The position numbers were made by a program, and so were the translations under genes. A stretch of DNA of 64,000 nt. Source: a virus. This document shows positions 25,527 through 33,990 of this stretch, in pieces. The stretch lies in IMG/VR virus record IMGVR_UViG_3300028920_002946, positions 62,001 through 126,000 of that record, one strand, 5' to 3'. The notes under the pieces were generated by a model. It made no database searches, was not told where the DNA came from, and was given only the letters and a program-made list of their open reading frames with translations. Each line of letters starts with the position of its first letter. Position 1 is the stretch's first letter.

Positions 25527-25805
25527 CTACTGCGTCTTGTCCACGGGCACGTCGTCCGTCCTCGGCGCCGGCGCCCCCTTGCCGTTGCGCGTCTCGCCGA
25601 AGTGCTGGGCCGCCTTGGCGCCCAGAGTCAGGGCGACGAGCATCGCCTCCTCGGCGCCCATGCTCACAAACCCCCCGCCGTTCACCATCGCGACGACGTT
25701 GTGCGCCACAAAGACGCCCATGATGGACGTCACGACCATGGCCGTGGCGACCCTCATCATGCTGACCTTGCCGTTCGCATCGCCCTTCAACACGTGACCC
25801 ATCAT
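25527..25805 (-). CDS. Small membrane protein, holin-like
   Basis: The 92-residue protein has one clear transmembrane segment (about 17-42, MRVATAMVVTSIMGVFVAHN) and a second weaker hydrophobic stretch (about 50-66). A hydrophilic tail ends in charged residues. Small proteins of this layout in phages are often holins or lysis-associated membrane proteins. A peptidoglycan-degrading partner was not recognised nearby, so the lysis role is tentative. Its ATG overlaps the upstream stop. Confidence 0.5.
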   Translation of the reverse strand: MMGHVLKGDANGKVSMMRVATAMVVTSIMGVFVAHNVVAMVNGGGFVSMGAEEAMLVALTLGAKAAQHFGETRNGKGAPAPRTDDVPVDKTQ

Positions 25806-27247
25806 CTCTGGCCCCCCTTGATGACCTCCCCGACCTCCAGAAGCTTCTGCATCATCAGGCCGCTCGGTATCATGACCTCCCTCACGGCCTCCTCGAGGTC
25901 GGAGGGGTCCTGCATGTCAGCCTTCGCCTTCCTCAGCAGCGCCGCGGCGCCCTCGAACACCCTGATGTACTTGTCGTACATCTCGTCGAACAGGTTCTTG
26001 GTGTTCGTGACCTCGGCCTTGGAGTCCGCGATGTGCTCCGGCAGCGACTTGATGCGGACGCCGTCGCCCTGCCTGAAGATGCCGGCCGCCACCTTGCCCT
26101 CGAGGCGCGACGCCAGGGCCTCGTAGCCCCTCCCGCGTAGGTTGGCGGCGCACCTCCGCACGAGGGAGGAGGCCGAGGAGGCGACGATGCGCTTGTGGCC
26201 GCGCTCGTACTTGTCGATCAGCTCGTAGATGACATCCCTTTTCGCCGTGTCCCTCTCGGACATCGCCTGCGACTCCAGGAACCGCAGCGTCGGGTCAGCC
26301 CGCGCCGGGATCCCCTTCCGCAGGGCGCCGGCGGGGGACGGCTGCGAAAGCCAATGCTTCCCCTCCGCAGCCTGGCGGCCCGCCGGGGAAACCTCGCCGG
26401 CCTTGGCCGCGTCTATCAGCTCCCGGAACCACCGCTTGCGCTCGGGGTCGGTTTCCCTCTGCATCTCCCTCGTGAGGTAGTCCGACACGAGGACGCCGAC
26501 GACGCGCGGCGAATAGGTGGCAGGCGACTCCCGGCCCGTCCCCGGCTCGATTTCGGTGTACGGCTCGCCCCTCCGCAGCATGGGAGCGCCGTACGGCACC
26601 TCGCGGGGCTCCCTTCCCGGCGGCGCGCCCCGGCCCCTCGGCCTCCTCGCCGGCGGGGTCCACAGCGGGGGCAGCGAGGCGGCCACCTCCTTCACGAGGG
26701 AGGCGTATTTCTCAAGGCCCCTCTGTTCCAGATCGCCCATCAGATCCTCGAGCGAGGGCGCGGGCCCGGCCGCGCTGCGGTCCGCCCTCTCCTCCGTCCA
26801 ATTTCTCCTGTCCCCGAGGTAGTCTTCGATGTACCCCTTGGCGGCCTCGGAGAGCCACCCCTTGATTTCGGCGTCCGACTTGAACGCGCCCAGCTCGCGG
26901 AAGGTGACATTCCCCCCGCCGGCCTCGTCGACCGACAGGAGGGCCCTGTCAGGCGGGACCCCGGCCGCCTTGGCCTTTTCGGTCAGCGACGCGAGGCTCG
27001 GTGCGGGGATGTCCACCCTGTCCAGAACGTCGCCGGCGCCGGCGCCCCCGGCGCCCGCATAGAGCCTCATCCCCTTGTTTCCGAACCGACCGACGCCCGG
27101 GCCGATATTCCTGTCCCGCGCCGAGTCATAAAGGTTGGCCACGAGGGCGTTCTCCGGGAAATCCACCACATCGTAACGGCCCGTCGGCTTCGGCGTCGGC
27201 GGCTCCGGAACATCGTGGGGGGACCAGACGGCTGCGCGCTCGCTCAT
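25802..27247 (-). CDS. 481-residue structural protein with helical segments
   Basis: The protein has a Pro-rich N-terminus, a helical middle with DLEQRGLEKYASLVKEVA (about 168-186), and a later ANLRGRGYEALASRLEGK (about 373-391). Both segments loosely echo the LESKG module of the 10-13 kb proteins. The C-terminal 90 residues look coiled-coil. No enzyme motif was seen. It lies 13 bases after the metallopeptidase gene. A virion or injected-protein role is possible. Confidence 0.55.
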   Translation of the reverse strand: MSERAAVWSPHDVPEPPTPKPTGRYDVVDFPENALVANLYDSARDRNIGPGVGRFGNKGMRLYAGAGGAGAGDVLDRVDIPAPSLASLTEKAKAAGVPPDRALLSVDEAGGGNVTFRELGAFKSDAEIKGWLSEAAKGYIEDYLGDRRNWTEERADRSAAGPAPSLEDLMGDLEQRGLEKYASLVKEVAASLPPLWTPPARRPRGRGAPPGREPREVPYGAPMLRRGEPYTEIEPGTGRESPATYSPRVVGVLVSDYLTREMQRETDPERKRWFRELIDAAKAGEVSPAGRQAAEGKHWLSQPSPAGALRKGIPARADPTLRFLESQAMSERDTAKRDVIYELIDKYERGHKRIVASSASSLVRRCAANLRGRGYEALASRLEGKVAAGIFRQGDGVRIKSLPEHIADSKAEVTNTKNLFDEMYDKYIRVFEGAAALLRKAKADMQDPSDLEEAVREVMIPSGLMMQKLLEVGEVIKGGQR

Positions 27248-27260
27248 GAGTCTTCACCTT

Positions 27261-27980
27261 TCATGCGGGAAAGTATCCCCCGATCCTGTCGTCGAAATAC
27301 TTGACCTTCCGCGGCGGCAGAAACGACTTCAGCCCGCCCACGTAGTAGGAGAAGGAGTCCGCCCAGTCGTCCCACGGGTTGCGGCGGGCGTAGAACCTCG
27401 TGTACCCGGCGTCCGGGTCGTACCACCACTCGCCCGTCATCTCGGGGGCGCCTCGCTCCCTTATGCGGAGCCTCCTCAGCCCCGGCGCGGGCTTCTCGGA
27501 CCATTTCGAAAGCCCCGTCCAATCCGGCCGCTTGCTCAGTTCCAGCCCGCCGGCCCCCCGCGCCTCGTCCCAGCCGTGCCCCAGCTCGTGGAACAGCGTC
27601 TGGTCGAACTTGTCGAGGCTCGCGCCCGCGTCGGGATCCACCTCGAAGAGGCCGTCGTCCAGCAGCCTGCTGTTCAACACCAGGGCGCCGTTGCTGTAGA
27701 CACCGTGGTTGGGGAAGTACTCGCGCGACTCGCCCATGTCCTCGAAGCCGATCGACGTGACGCCGCAGTCCCGCACGAGCGTTGGCGGCAGCCTCGATAT
27801 GCTCTCCCCCAAATGGCGCAGGCAATCAATGCCGGGGTGGCCGGTAACGGTGATGCCGTACCTGCCCTTGAGCATGGACAGTATCTCGCCGCGGTCGACG
27901 GAGTCGTCGAGGTCCGCCGCGACGCGCCTCAGCTTCCTGGCGATTTTGACGGTAAGCAAATGTCCCTCCACAGACACCAT
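27261..27980 (-). CDS. Zinc metallopeptidase (HExxH)
   Basis: The 239-residue protein carries a zincin motif, FHELGHGWDE (H131, E132, H135), followed at about 203-213 by WDDWADSFSYY, whose acidic residues could supply the third zinc ligand. The N-terminus (VKIARKLRRVAADLDD) is helical. The chosen ATG at 27980 lacks a good ribosome-binding site; a TTG at 27959 is preceded by GGAGGG and is an alternative. It might act on virion proteins, the host envelope or host proteins after infection. Confidence 0.75.
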   Translation of the reverse strand: MVSVEGHLLTVKIARKLRRVAADLDDSVDRGEILSMLKGRYGITVTGHPGIDCLRHLGESISRLPPTLVRDCGVTSIGFEDMGESREYFPNHGVYSNGALVLNSRLLDDGLFEVDPDAGASLDKFDQTLFHELGHGWDEARGAGGLELSKRPDWTGLSKWSEKPAPGLRRLRIRERGAPEMTGEWWYDPDAGYTRFYARRNPWDDWADSFSYYVGGLKSFLPPRKVKYFDDRIGGYFPA

Positions 27981-28048
27981 ATGTGCTATGGACGGAACAT
28001 TAACAGAGTATTGGATTTAGGGCAGTAGGCGGCACCCCGCCGGCGCGG

Positions 28049-28276
28049 TCAGTACCCCTGTTGCTGGCTTCTGCCGTACGGGTAGAAAAACGTCGTGCCT
28101 GCGCCCTGCAGGTTGCGCTGGTGCTGGAAGTCTATGTCGCGGACAAGATTCCCCGAAACGTTGATGACGGCGTCGCCGTCGGCGCCGCCCATGTCGGAGT
28201 CGCGGAGGTTGTAGAGGCCCCCGGTCCCGCCCGTGCTCTGGTTCGCGCCCTCCTGCCCGACCCTTCTGTCTGACAT
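28049..28276 (-). CDS. 75-residue Gly/Gln-rich protein
   Basis: The short product is rich in Gly, Asn and Gln (ANQSTGGTGG, ending YGRSQQQGY) and probably disordered. The ATG at 28276 has AGGAG seven bases upstream. A TAATnnTCT-type motif lies 36 bases upstream. It may be a small virion protein. The function is unknown. Confidence 0.6.
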   Translation of the reverse strand: MSDRRVGQEGANQSTGGTGGLYNLRDSDMGGADGDAVINVSGNLVRDIDFQHQRNLQGAGTTFFYPYGRSQQQGY

Positions 28277-28311
28277 GTCGCCGACTCCTATGCTGTGTGG
28301 CACATAGGATC

Positions 28312-28330
28312 CGGCATGAGAAGAATATTA
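28312..28330 (-). promoter_or_regulatory. Candidate late promoter motif, site 8
   Basis: The minus strand reads TAATATTCTTCTCAT, a full consensus match, 36 bases upstream of the ATG at 28276 and just after the second fusion gene. Confidence 0.6.
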
Positions 28331-28351
28331 CCTGAAAGGAAGTCCGCGGGA

Positions 28352-30946
28352 CTACCGGAACATACCCAGGAACGAGTCCCTCAAGCCCTTGTCCCGGGCG
28401 GCCGCGAAGAGACTCGCCTTGAGGTGCGCGTACGGTTTGCCCGCGTTGAAGAGGCGCTTCATCCTCGATGCAGGATTGCCTGTCGCACTTTCATAGGCGC
28501 CGAACCCCAACGCATCGCCCGCCAAATCGCAAGCATCAAAATACTCCCGTATCCTGTCGACGGGCTTCTTCACGACCCGCCCCGGCTTAAACCCGCACGA
28601 TTCAACGAACTTGTTCCATGAGCCGAATCTGCGCTCCAACACGTGTGCGGGCACGCCGTTGATGCCGTGCCCCTCATAATTGCCCCGTGCAAGCCCGATG
28701 GACGGCGCATTTTCCTTGAACCAACAAACCGCGCCGTCCAAGTCATACCTTTCACGGAAGACACGACGTCCCCTTCTTCTCCTCACCCCTCGAGGCGGGC
28801 GCTGTGTGTGCCTGTCAGGGGGCTCCCAAGTGATAGGGGGGGCCTCGTCAACCGAACAGAAGGACAGAATATCCTCATGGGCCCCGCCATTGAAGTTTCT
28901 GACAGGAACGGCAAACTTCTCAAACAGATGAAACCCCACAGACTTGCAGAGTCGTATGGTGTCCTCTATCAAAGGCGCGCAGGAGCGCTCCGAAAGACAC
29001 ACGGAGAACACCCCGCCGGGCGCAAGCGACCCTATGCAGTTGCGGACGGTGGGATCCCAATAACCCTCTATCCACCGCCGATAGTCGGGGAACTTCGCCA
29101 CACTCTGGGTGCTCTCGTCGCTGTACCTTTCGTAATCGAAGTACGGGGGGCTCGAGAAGGCGACGCTAAAGGCCCCGGGTTTGGGGCCGAAACCCTCCGA
29201 TCCGGATTTGACCACATCAAACCTCCCCCCGACCACGGGACGAAGAAACGACCCGAAGCGCTCCAAGTTGGAGGCCGTCTCCGAACAGGGTTCGACGCAC
29301 ACATAGTCCATGCCCAGAGACATGGCCCCGAGCATGCGGGACCCGTACCCGCCGCTGTAGTCCAGCACCCGCCCGTTGGCGCCATACCTGTAGAACACAA
29401 ACCTCGCCACGGAGGGCTTGAAATTGCTCACGCATAGCCGCATGGCCTTGAATCCCCTGCGCATCGAAGCCTCGCCCACGCGGTCCGCATGCTCAAGGCG
29501 GTTTCTGACATAGCCCCGCATGAAGGACTCGTCCCGCCACAAATCAACAGGCGAGGCGTGGCCCTTGCGGCTCGCGGAGTACATGTTCGGAAAAAAGCCC
29601 TCGCACAGTATCATGCCCGCCGAACTATGAGCCAAAACGCCCCCCTCGTCCCTGATAATCGATGAACGCTTGAAAGACGAAGCCAGATACTCGGCCCTCT
29701 TCGCGCTGAGGGACATATAGGGAAACGGTTTGCCCCAATATCTTCTGAACAGGGTGTCCTCCATCGCCGACTTCACGGGATCCGGGGACAGCCGATAGAA
29801 TTTCGGGCGCGGGTCGCCGACGAGCGCGGACACCCGGGCGACCTCCTCCGCGGACAGGAAATCCTCGGGTATCTTGTAGTACATGTCGGGGGTGGCGACC
29901 CCAAGCACGATGCGGAAAAAATCGCGGTAGTGGCTTTTCGACACTGTCACGTTATGGCCCGAAAGGGAAAACCCCCATCCGTATCTGTCCTCCAACCAAC
30001 CGACGAAGCGCTCAATCTGCGAGCGGTCGCCGCAGAAGTTGGCTATGGACATCTGCCTCCTCTCGTCGTCGTAACTGCCGTCGTCCAGGAACCAATAGCC
30101 CAAAATGCGGTCATCCCAATTCTCCTCGATGAACTTAAGAGGGACTGCCTTGCCCGGCACACCATCGGTGTAGAAGGCTTCTCGAAACTCCGCGAAAGCG
30201 GGATGCGTGACCGTATTAATTCTGAACTCATTTCTATCGTGATCCTTCATAATTCTATTTGAGTAGGGCTCAAGGGCAACCATCTTGCTTCTTAAGTAGT
30301 CTTTTTGTTTTGCCGAGTGAGTTTCATAATATCTCGGTGACCTGTCGATGCCGCCGTCGCCGAGGAGGCCCCCTATGATGAGGAAACGCTGCTCTTTGGT
30401 AAGAGCGGGATATTGACCCTGTCGCCAATCCTCCTTTGGCCCTATGCCCCTCTGACGTAGAACAGGAAGCCAAACGGTCTTCGACAACCCCACCTTCTCC
30501 GAAAAAGCGTCGTTCGTCATGGAGTGGTACATGGATCGCAATTCATCGGTCGACATGGAAACCAGACGTTCGGACGCGTTCCGCGTCTTTGAAAATTTGT
30601 CCGTAGCGAGCAGACCTATCCTTTTTCGTCGGTATGCCACACCCGGGCCTGTCAAGCCGAAACGACGCCCAATTTCCTCGTCGGAAAGTCCCTGCTCGCA
30701 AAATCCCTTGAGGACATCATCCGTCAATAGCTTTCTCAGCCCCTTTTTCTTGCCCGTGTACGCAACACGGACATCAGAGCGACCAACGCTCTTGGGGTTT
30801 GTGGGAATGCCGTATTTCCTCAAGAGCTTAAAAACGGCGTCCTCAGTCACTCCGACCAACGAACCTATCTCCCGGCACCGAAGACCGTGTGTGGAGTACA
30901 GCTGCCTAAGACTCTCTTCATCGAGTTTGTCAAACGAATAGTTCAT
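28352..30946 (-). CDS. HTH - LAGLIDADG homing endonuclease - DNA methyltransferase fusion (second copy)
   Basis: The 864-residue protein has the same order of parts as the gene at 5860-8115. Residues 1-170 hold HTH-like segments (REIGSLVGVTEDAVFKLLRK, 25-44). Residues 185-345 are the LAGLIDADG endonuclease (IIGGLLGDGGID 190-201; ILGYWFLDDGSYDD 281-294). Residues 395-700 are the methyltransferase, with SAM motif VLDYSGGYGSRMLG (527-540) and SSPPY (598-602). A C-terminal extension (about 735-790) ends FGSWNKFVESCGF, like homing-endonuclease-associated repeats. The ATG at 30946 lies seven bases past a TATATT box. The proteins are diverged, so this is not a recent duplication. Confidence 0.85.
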   Translation of the reverse strand: MNYSFDKLDEESLRQLYSTHGLRCREIGSLVGVTEDAVFKLLRKYGIPTNPKSVGRSDVRVAYTGKKKGLRKLLTDDVLKGFCEQGLSDEEIGRRFGLTGPGVAYRRKRIGLLATDKFSKTRNASERLVSMSTDELRSMYHSMTNDAFSEKVGLSKTVWLPVLRQRGIGPKEDWRQGQYPALTKEQRFLIIGGLLGDGGIDRSPRYYETHSAKQKDYLRSKMVALEPYSNRIMKDHDRNEFRINTVTHPAFAEFREAFYTDGVPGKAVPLKFIEENWDDRILGYWFLDDGSYDDERRQMSIANFCGDRSQIERFVGWLEDRYGWGFSLSGHNVTVSKSHYRDFFRIVLGVATPDMYYKIPEDFLSAEEVARVSALVGDPRPKFYRLSPDPVKSAMEDTLFRRYWGKPFPYMSLSAKRAEYLASSFKRSSIIRDEGGVLAHSSAGMILCEGFFPNMYSASRKGHASPVDLWRDESFMRGYVRNRLEHADRVGEASMRRGFKAMRLCVSNFKPSVARFVFYRYGANGRVLDYSGGYGSRMLGAMSLGMDYVCVEPCSETASNLERFGSFLRPVVGGRFDVVKSGSEGFGPKPGAFSVAFSSPPYFDYERYSDESTQSVAKFPDYRRWIEGYWDPTVRNCIGSLAPGGVFSVCLSERSCAPLIEDTIRLCKSVGFHLFEKFAVPVRNFNGGAHEDILSFCSVDEAPPITWEPPDRHTQRPPRGVRRRRGRRVFRERYDLDGAVCWFKENAPSIGLARGNYEGHGINGVPAHVLERRFGSWNKFVESCGFKPGRVVKKPVDRIREYFDACDLAGDALGFGAYESATGNPASRMKRLFNAGKPYAHLKASLFAAARDKGLRDSFLGMFR

Positions 30947-30953
30947 GATAGGT

Positions 30954-30982
30954 AATATAGCATTTGGAGATGCTACTGTCAA
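30954..30982 (-). promoter_or_regulatory. Host-type sigma70-like promoter of second fusion gene
   Basis: On the minus strand TTGACA (30982-30977), 17 bases, TATATT (30959-30954), then seven bases to the ATG at 30946. The spacing and leaderless layout mirror the first fusion gene's promoter. Confidence 0.8.
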
Positions 30983-31041
30983 TAGTTCTTTTCCCTATTT
31001 CCCAAATGCATATGTTTGCGCTAACGACCCTATAAGTAGAC

Positions 31042-31072
31042 AAAAAAGAGTCGGGGACGAATCCCCGACTCT
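31042..31072 (-). terminator. Strong intrinsic terminator after the capsid gene
   Basis: On the minus strand an 11-bp perfect stem (AGAGTCGGGGA paired with TCCCCGACTCT) is closed by a TTCG tetraloop and followed by six T residues counting the stem end. It lies 22 bases after the stop of the capsid gene and ends the head operon before the second fusion gene. Confidence 0.92.
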
Positions 31073-31094
31073 CTAATCTGCAACTCGACTGCTA

Positions 31095-31976
31095 CTAGCG
31101 AGCAATCTTCACGCGGCACAGCGCCAGCGGGTTGTAGCAACCAATCCCAAGGTGTTCGAAAATGCTGAACCCTATCCTTCTTGCCCGGGGATCGTCTGCG
31201 CTCAGAACTGTGAGTTCTGTACGGACGGGAATACGCCCGAAGAACTCCGGCTCCGCGCACACGTAGGCGTACCCACGCGCGACCTTACGAGAGACGATGA
31301 CCTGCGCGCCCCAGAGGGTGGCGAGCATGCCGCTCTTCAGCAGCGTGGCCTGGCTCTCGAGGTCGAGGACATCGCGGCCCCACTTCCTCAGGTCGGCGAA
31401 GTCCAGCGCGTTCATGAACACGCGGGCGACCCTGAGGTCGTGCGTCTCGATGCGCGCGTAGGCGTCGATGAGGTTGGAGGGGGTGAGCGGCGCCACGGCG
31501 TTGACCTGGGCGTTGGTGTAGCTGCTGTCCAGGTTGTCGAAACCGTTCGCAGCGACGGCGTCCATGACGTCGAAGATGCGTCCGTCCTCAGCGGCCTGGA
31601 TCTGCGCCTTGCCGAGGTCCTGGGCGCGCTCGATGATGTCGAAGCGGCGCTCCTTGACCTGGGTCAGCGGGATCTCAGGGTTCGAGGCGAGCTCGAAGAG
31701 CGGGAAGGTCACCCTGCGGCCCTTGACCACGGCCAGGATGTTCTCGCCCTCTTCGCCGACCACGAATGCGGTGACGTTGGGGTCCTTGTCGTAGATGGGC
31801 AGTGCGCCATCCGGGAGCTGCTCGACCAGGAATGCCTTCCTGGCGACCGACGTGTAGTCTCTCCGCAGACGGAGAGGCTGGATCATCGACGCAGCGATCT
31901 TCGCACGGCCGGAGGCCGTCTTCAGATACTCGTTGATGATTTGCTGCTTGACCTCGTTGCTGATAGTGTCAGGCAT
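31095..31976 (-). CDS. Major capsid protein, HK97-fold-like
   Basis: The 293-residue protein has the layout of an HK97-type capsid subunit. An N-terminal helical arm is followed by a region with LVEQLPDGALPIYDKD and VTFPLFELAS. A long helix comes next (about 105-140), then an A-domain-like part (YARIETHDLRVARVFMN). The C-terminal strands include an APVIVSRKV-like turn (WGAQVIVSRK). Strong AGGAGG upstream of the ATG, a structured leader and a powerful terminator downstream all fit very high expression. It follows the decoration-like and scaffold-like genes. Confidence 0.8.
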   Translation of the reverse strand: MPDTISNEVKQQIINEYLKTASGRAKIAASMIQPLRLRRDYTSVARKAFLVEQLPDGALPIYDKDPNVTAFVVGEEGENILAVVKGRRVTFPLFELASNPEIPLTQVKERRFDIIERAQDLGKAQIQAAEDGRIFDVMDAVAANGFDNLDSSYTNAQVNAVAPLTPSNLIDAYARIETHDLRVARVFMNALDFADLRKWGRDVLDLESQATLLKSGMLATLWGAQVIVSRKVARGYAYVCAEPEFFGRIPVRTELTVLSADDPRARRIGFSIFEHLGIGCYNPLALCRVKIAR

Positions 31977-31989
31977 GTTCCTTCCTCCT

Positions 31990-32030
31990 GTGTGTCACCC
32001 GATCCCCACGAGGGGCGGGATAGTGGTCTT
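31990..32030 (-). promoter_or_regulatory. Structured 5' leader of the capsid gene
   Basis: The minus strand holds CCCGCCCC, a short loop, GGGGATCGGG, then TGACACACAGGAGG before the ATG. The same block, slightly changed, precedes the neighbouring decoration-like gene at 32590-32620. Confidence 0.5.
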
Positions 32031-32043
32031 TTCCTCTCCGCCC

Positions 32044-32580
32044 CTAGATGCGCATCTGGACGGCCATGAACGGATCCGACGTCGACGGGGCGATCAGGCA
32101 GATGCCCACGACGACGCTGCCGCCGGACTCCCTCGTCAGCAGGCCGTTCGGGGACACGTACAGCCGGTCGCCAGCCAGATATGTCTGCGCGGCGGCCGCC
32201 TCGGTGTGCGTCTCGTACAGGTCGGTCGTGAACACCGAACTCGCACCGTGCAGGTACGGGCACTTGCCGCTGGCCACGCCCGAGCTGGACTCGAACGGGT
32301 AGCCGACGGCGTTGTTCAGCACGACCCCGATCACGTCGTAGTCGGCTTTCGCCGCCTTGACGGCCACGCCGCTGTCGCCGACGGACACGACCGATCCCGC
32401 CAGCAGACCCTTCGGGGTGTCGGCGCTGAGGCGCGTGTTGGCCATCGCCTGGGCGTTGGTGGCGGGGCGGTTGTCCTGGGTGAGGTCATCCTCGTTCAGG
32501 TTCATCAGCGTGTTGAGGTTCCCGCGAGACAGGACGTTCATGCCTCTGTCAGGGACGATCCCACTTGCTTCTCCGATCAT
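32044..32580 (-). CDS. Capsid decoration-like protein
   Basis: The 178-residue protein lies immediately upstream of the capsid gene in transcription order. It is beta-rich in its C-terminal two thirds (SVVSVGDSGVAVKAAKADYDVIGVVL, YLAGDRLYVSPNGLL), resembling head decoration or DUF2190-like proteins. The ATG has AGGAGG six bases upstream. Position next to the capsid gene supports a head-stabilising role. Confidence 0.6.
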   Translation of the reverse strand: MIGEASGIVPDRGMNVLSRGNLNTLMNLNEDDLTQDNRPATNAQAMANTRLSADTPKGLLAGSVVSVGDSGVAVKAAKADYDVIGVVLNNAVGYPFESSSGVASGKCPYLHGASSVFTTDLYETHTEAAAAQTYLAGDRLYVSPNGLLTRESGGSVVVGICLIAPSTSDPFMAVQMRI

Positions 32581-32589
32581 GCGAAGCCT

Positions 32590-32620
32590 CCTGTTTTTTC
32601 ACCCAATCCCCAACCCGGGG
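32590..32620 (-). promoter_or_regulatory. Structured 5' leader of the decoration-like gene
   Basis: The minus strand has CCCGCCCCGGGTTGGGGATT, then GGGTGA, a run of A and ACAGGAGG before the ATG. It parallels the capsid gene leader. Confidence 0.5.
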
Positions 32621-32636
32621 CGGGTAGTCGTTCACA

Positions 32637-32660
32637 TGCGCCCCCTCGCGGGGGCGCGGA
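32637..32660 (-). other. GCGA-loop hairpin downstream of the scaffold-like gene
   Basis: A GCGCCCCC/GGGGGCGC stem with a GCGA (GNRA-type) loop lies just after the stop at 32668. There is no U-tract; it may stabilise the 3' end of an mRNA segment or partially terminate. Confidence 0.5.
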
Positions 32661-32667
32661 GTTCCCT

Positions 32668-33879
32668 CTACTGCTGGAAGAGGTGGTTGATGTCCGGCGG
32701 CGTCCCGGCCATCAGGACCGAGTCCAGGTCGGCCGCGGCGCCCTCGCTGGCCTGCTTCCTCACCAGGCCGCTGAGCTTCGACGCGCCCTTCTTGTCCGCC
32801 GAGGCGGTCACGTTCGAGAAGATCTGGCTGAGGATGTCGTCGCTGGCGTCCTTGCCCTCGTCCTCGTCCTCGCCGAAGGAGATGTCCATCTCGTCGTCGT
32901 CCTTCTTCTCCTCCTTCTTCTCTTCCTTCTCCTCCTTCTTCCCGTCGCCCTCGTCGTCCTTGCCGTCGTCGCCCGTCATCGGGCACTCGTCGGTGCCGCC
33001 GCGCGGGCCGGTGCCGTCGGGTATACCGGGACCCTTCTTCGATCCGGCGGTCTTCTCGGCAGTCTCCTCATCGGCGGCCTCGGACTCCTTCGGCTCCTCC
33101 TCCTCCGACGCGTTGCTGATGTTCATCTCCGGGTCGTTGGTGTTGATGGAGGACACGCCCTTCTTGGCGGCTTCCTTCACGATCTCCTGCGCCAGTTCCA
33201 TGGCCATCGAGGCGAGCTTCTTCTGCAGGAACGGGGGAAGTTCCTCCTTCTCCTTTTCCTCCTTCTTCGCCTCCTTGTCGTCGGACGCCTCCGCCTCGGC
33301 GGGGGCCTCGGCGGCTGCCTCGGCGGGGGCCTCGGCGGCTGCCTCGTCGGGGGCCTCGGCGGCCTCCTCCGCGTCATCGGCGGACTTCTCGGCGGCGGCG
33401 GCGATCTCGCGGGCCAGCTTCTCCTGGCGGGCGAGCGTGCCGTTCAGGCAGTCGTCGGGCATGTGCATGAACGCGGCCGACTGGGCCTCGATGTCCTTCT
33501 TCGAGGCGCCGGGGAGCGCGCGCTGTGACGCGACGATGGCCCGCACGGCCTTTTCCTCGAGCCTGCGGACGTTCGCGATCGCCTCGGCGGCGTCCTTCTC
33601 GGTGTCGCCGGCGTACTTGTGCTTGTCGATGAGGGGCGCGTGGCCGGTCTCCTCGCGCTTGCTGTCGTCCGCGGCCGGGTTCTTCGTGTTCGGGTCCTCG
33701 GCCCAGGCGGAGGGGTCGCCCTTGGCGTACTCCTCGCGGGACGGATCGTTCCTCTCGTGATCCGTGTCGTTCATGTCGTAGACATCGTTGTCGATGCCGG
33801 AGCCCTTGGACTCCTTGGTTGCGCCGCGGCCCTGCACCGTGAGATCCTCGGCGACGCGGGTAGTCAGTCGTTGCCTCAT
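32668..33879 (-). CDS. Acidic scaffold-like head protein
   Basis: The 403-residue protein is highly charged and rich in Ala, Glu, Lys and Asp, with Ala-Glu-Ala-Pro repeats (about 180-205) and helical segments. This is typical of prohead scaffold or core proteins degraded by the prohead protease. It contains GSKKGPGIPDGTGPRGGTDE (about 287-306), nearly identical to a segment in the protein at 37699-38847. It sits between the protease and decoration-like genes. The structured leader ends in ACACAGGAGGAAC. Confidence 0.7.
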   Translation of the reverse strand: MRQRLTTRVAEDLTVQGRGATKESKGSGIDNDVYDMNDTDHERNDPSREEYAKGDPSAWAEDPNTKNPAADDSKREETGHAPLIDKHKYAGDTEKDAAEAIANVRRLEEKAVRAIVASQRALPGASKKDIEAQSAAFMHMPDDCLNGTLARQEKLAREIAAAAEKSADDAEEAAEAPDEAAAEAPAEAAAEAPAEAEASDDKEAKKEEKEKEELPPFLQKKLASMAMELAQEIVKEAAKKGVSSINTNDPEMNISNASEEEEPKESEAADEETAEKTAGSKKGPGIPDGTGPRGGTDECPMTGDDGKDDEGDGKKEEKEEKKEEKKDDDEMDISFGEDEDEGKDASDDILSQIFSNVTASADKKGASKLSGLVRKQASEGAAADLDSVLMAGTPPDINHLFQQ

Positions 33880-33953
33880 GCTGTTCCTCCTGTGTCCTGT
33901 AGGAAGTCTCCCTCACGGGGGGACCGGACCATGTACATTCGACACTAATTTTC

Positions 33954-33972
33954 CTACATGAATAGATTATTA
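33954..33972 (-). promoter_or_regulatory. Candidate late promoter motif, site 9
   Basis: The minus strand reads TAATAATCTATTCAT, a full consensus match, 75 bases upstream of the scaffold-like gene start. This site could drive scaffold, decoration and capsid expression independently of the protease. Confidence 0.65.
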
Positions 33973-33990
33973 GAATTGCGCCGCCGGATT

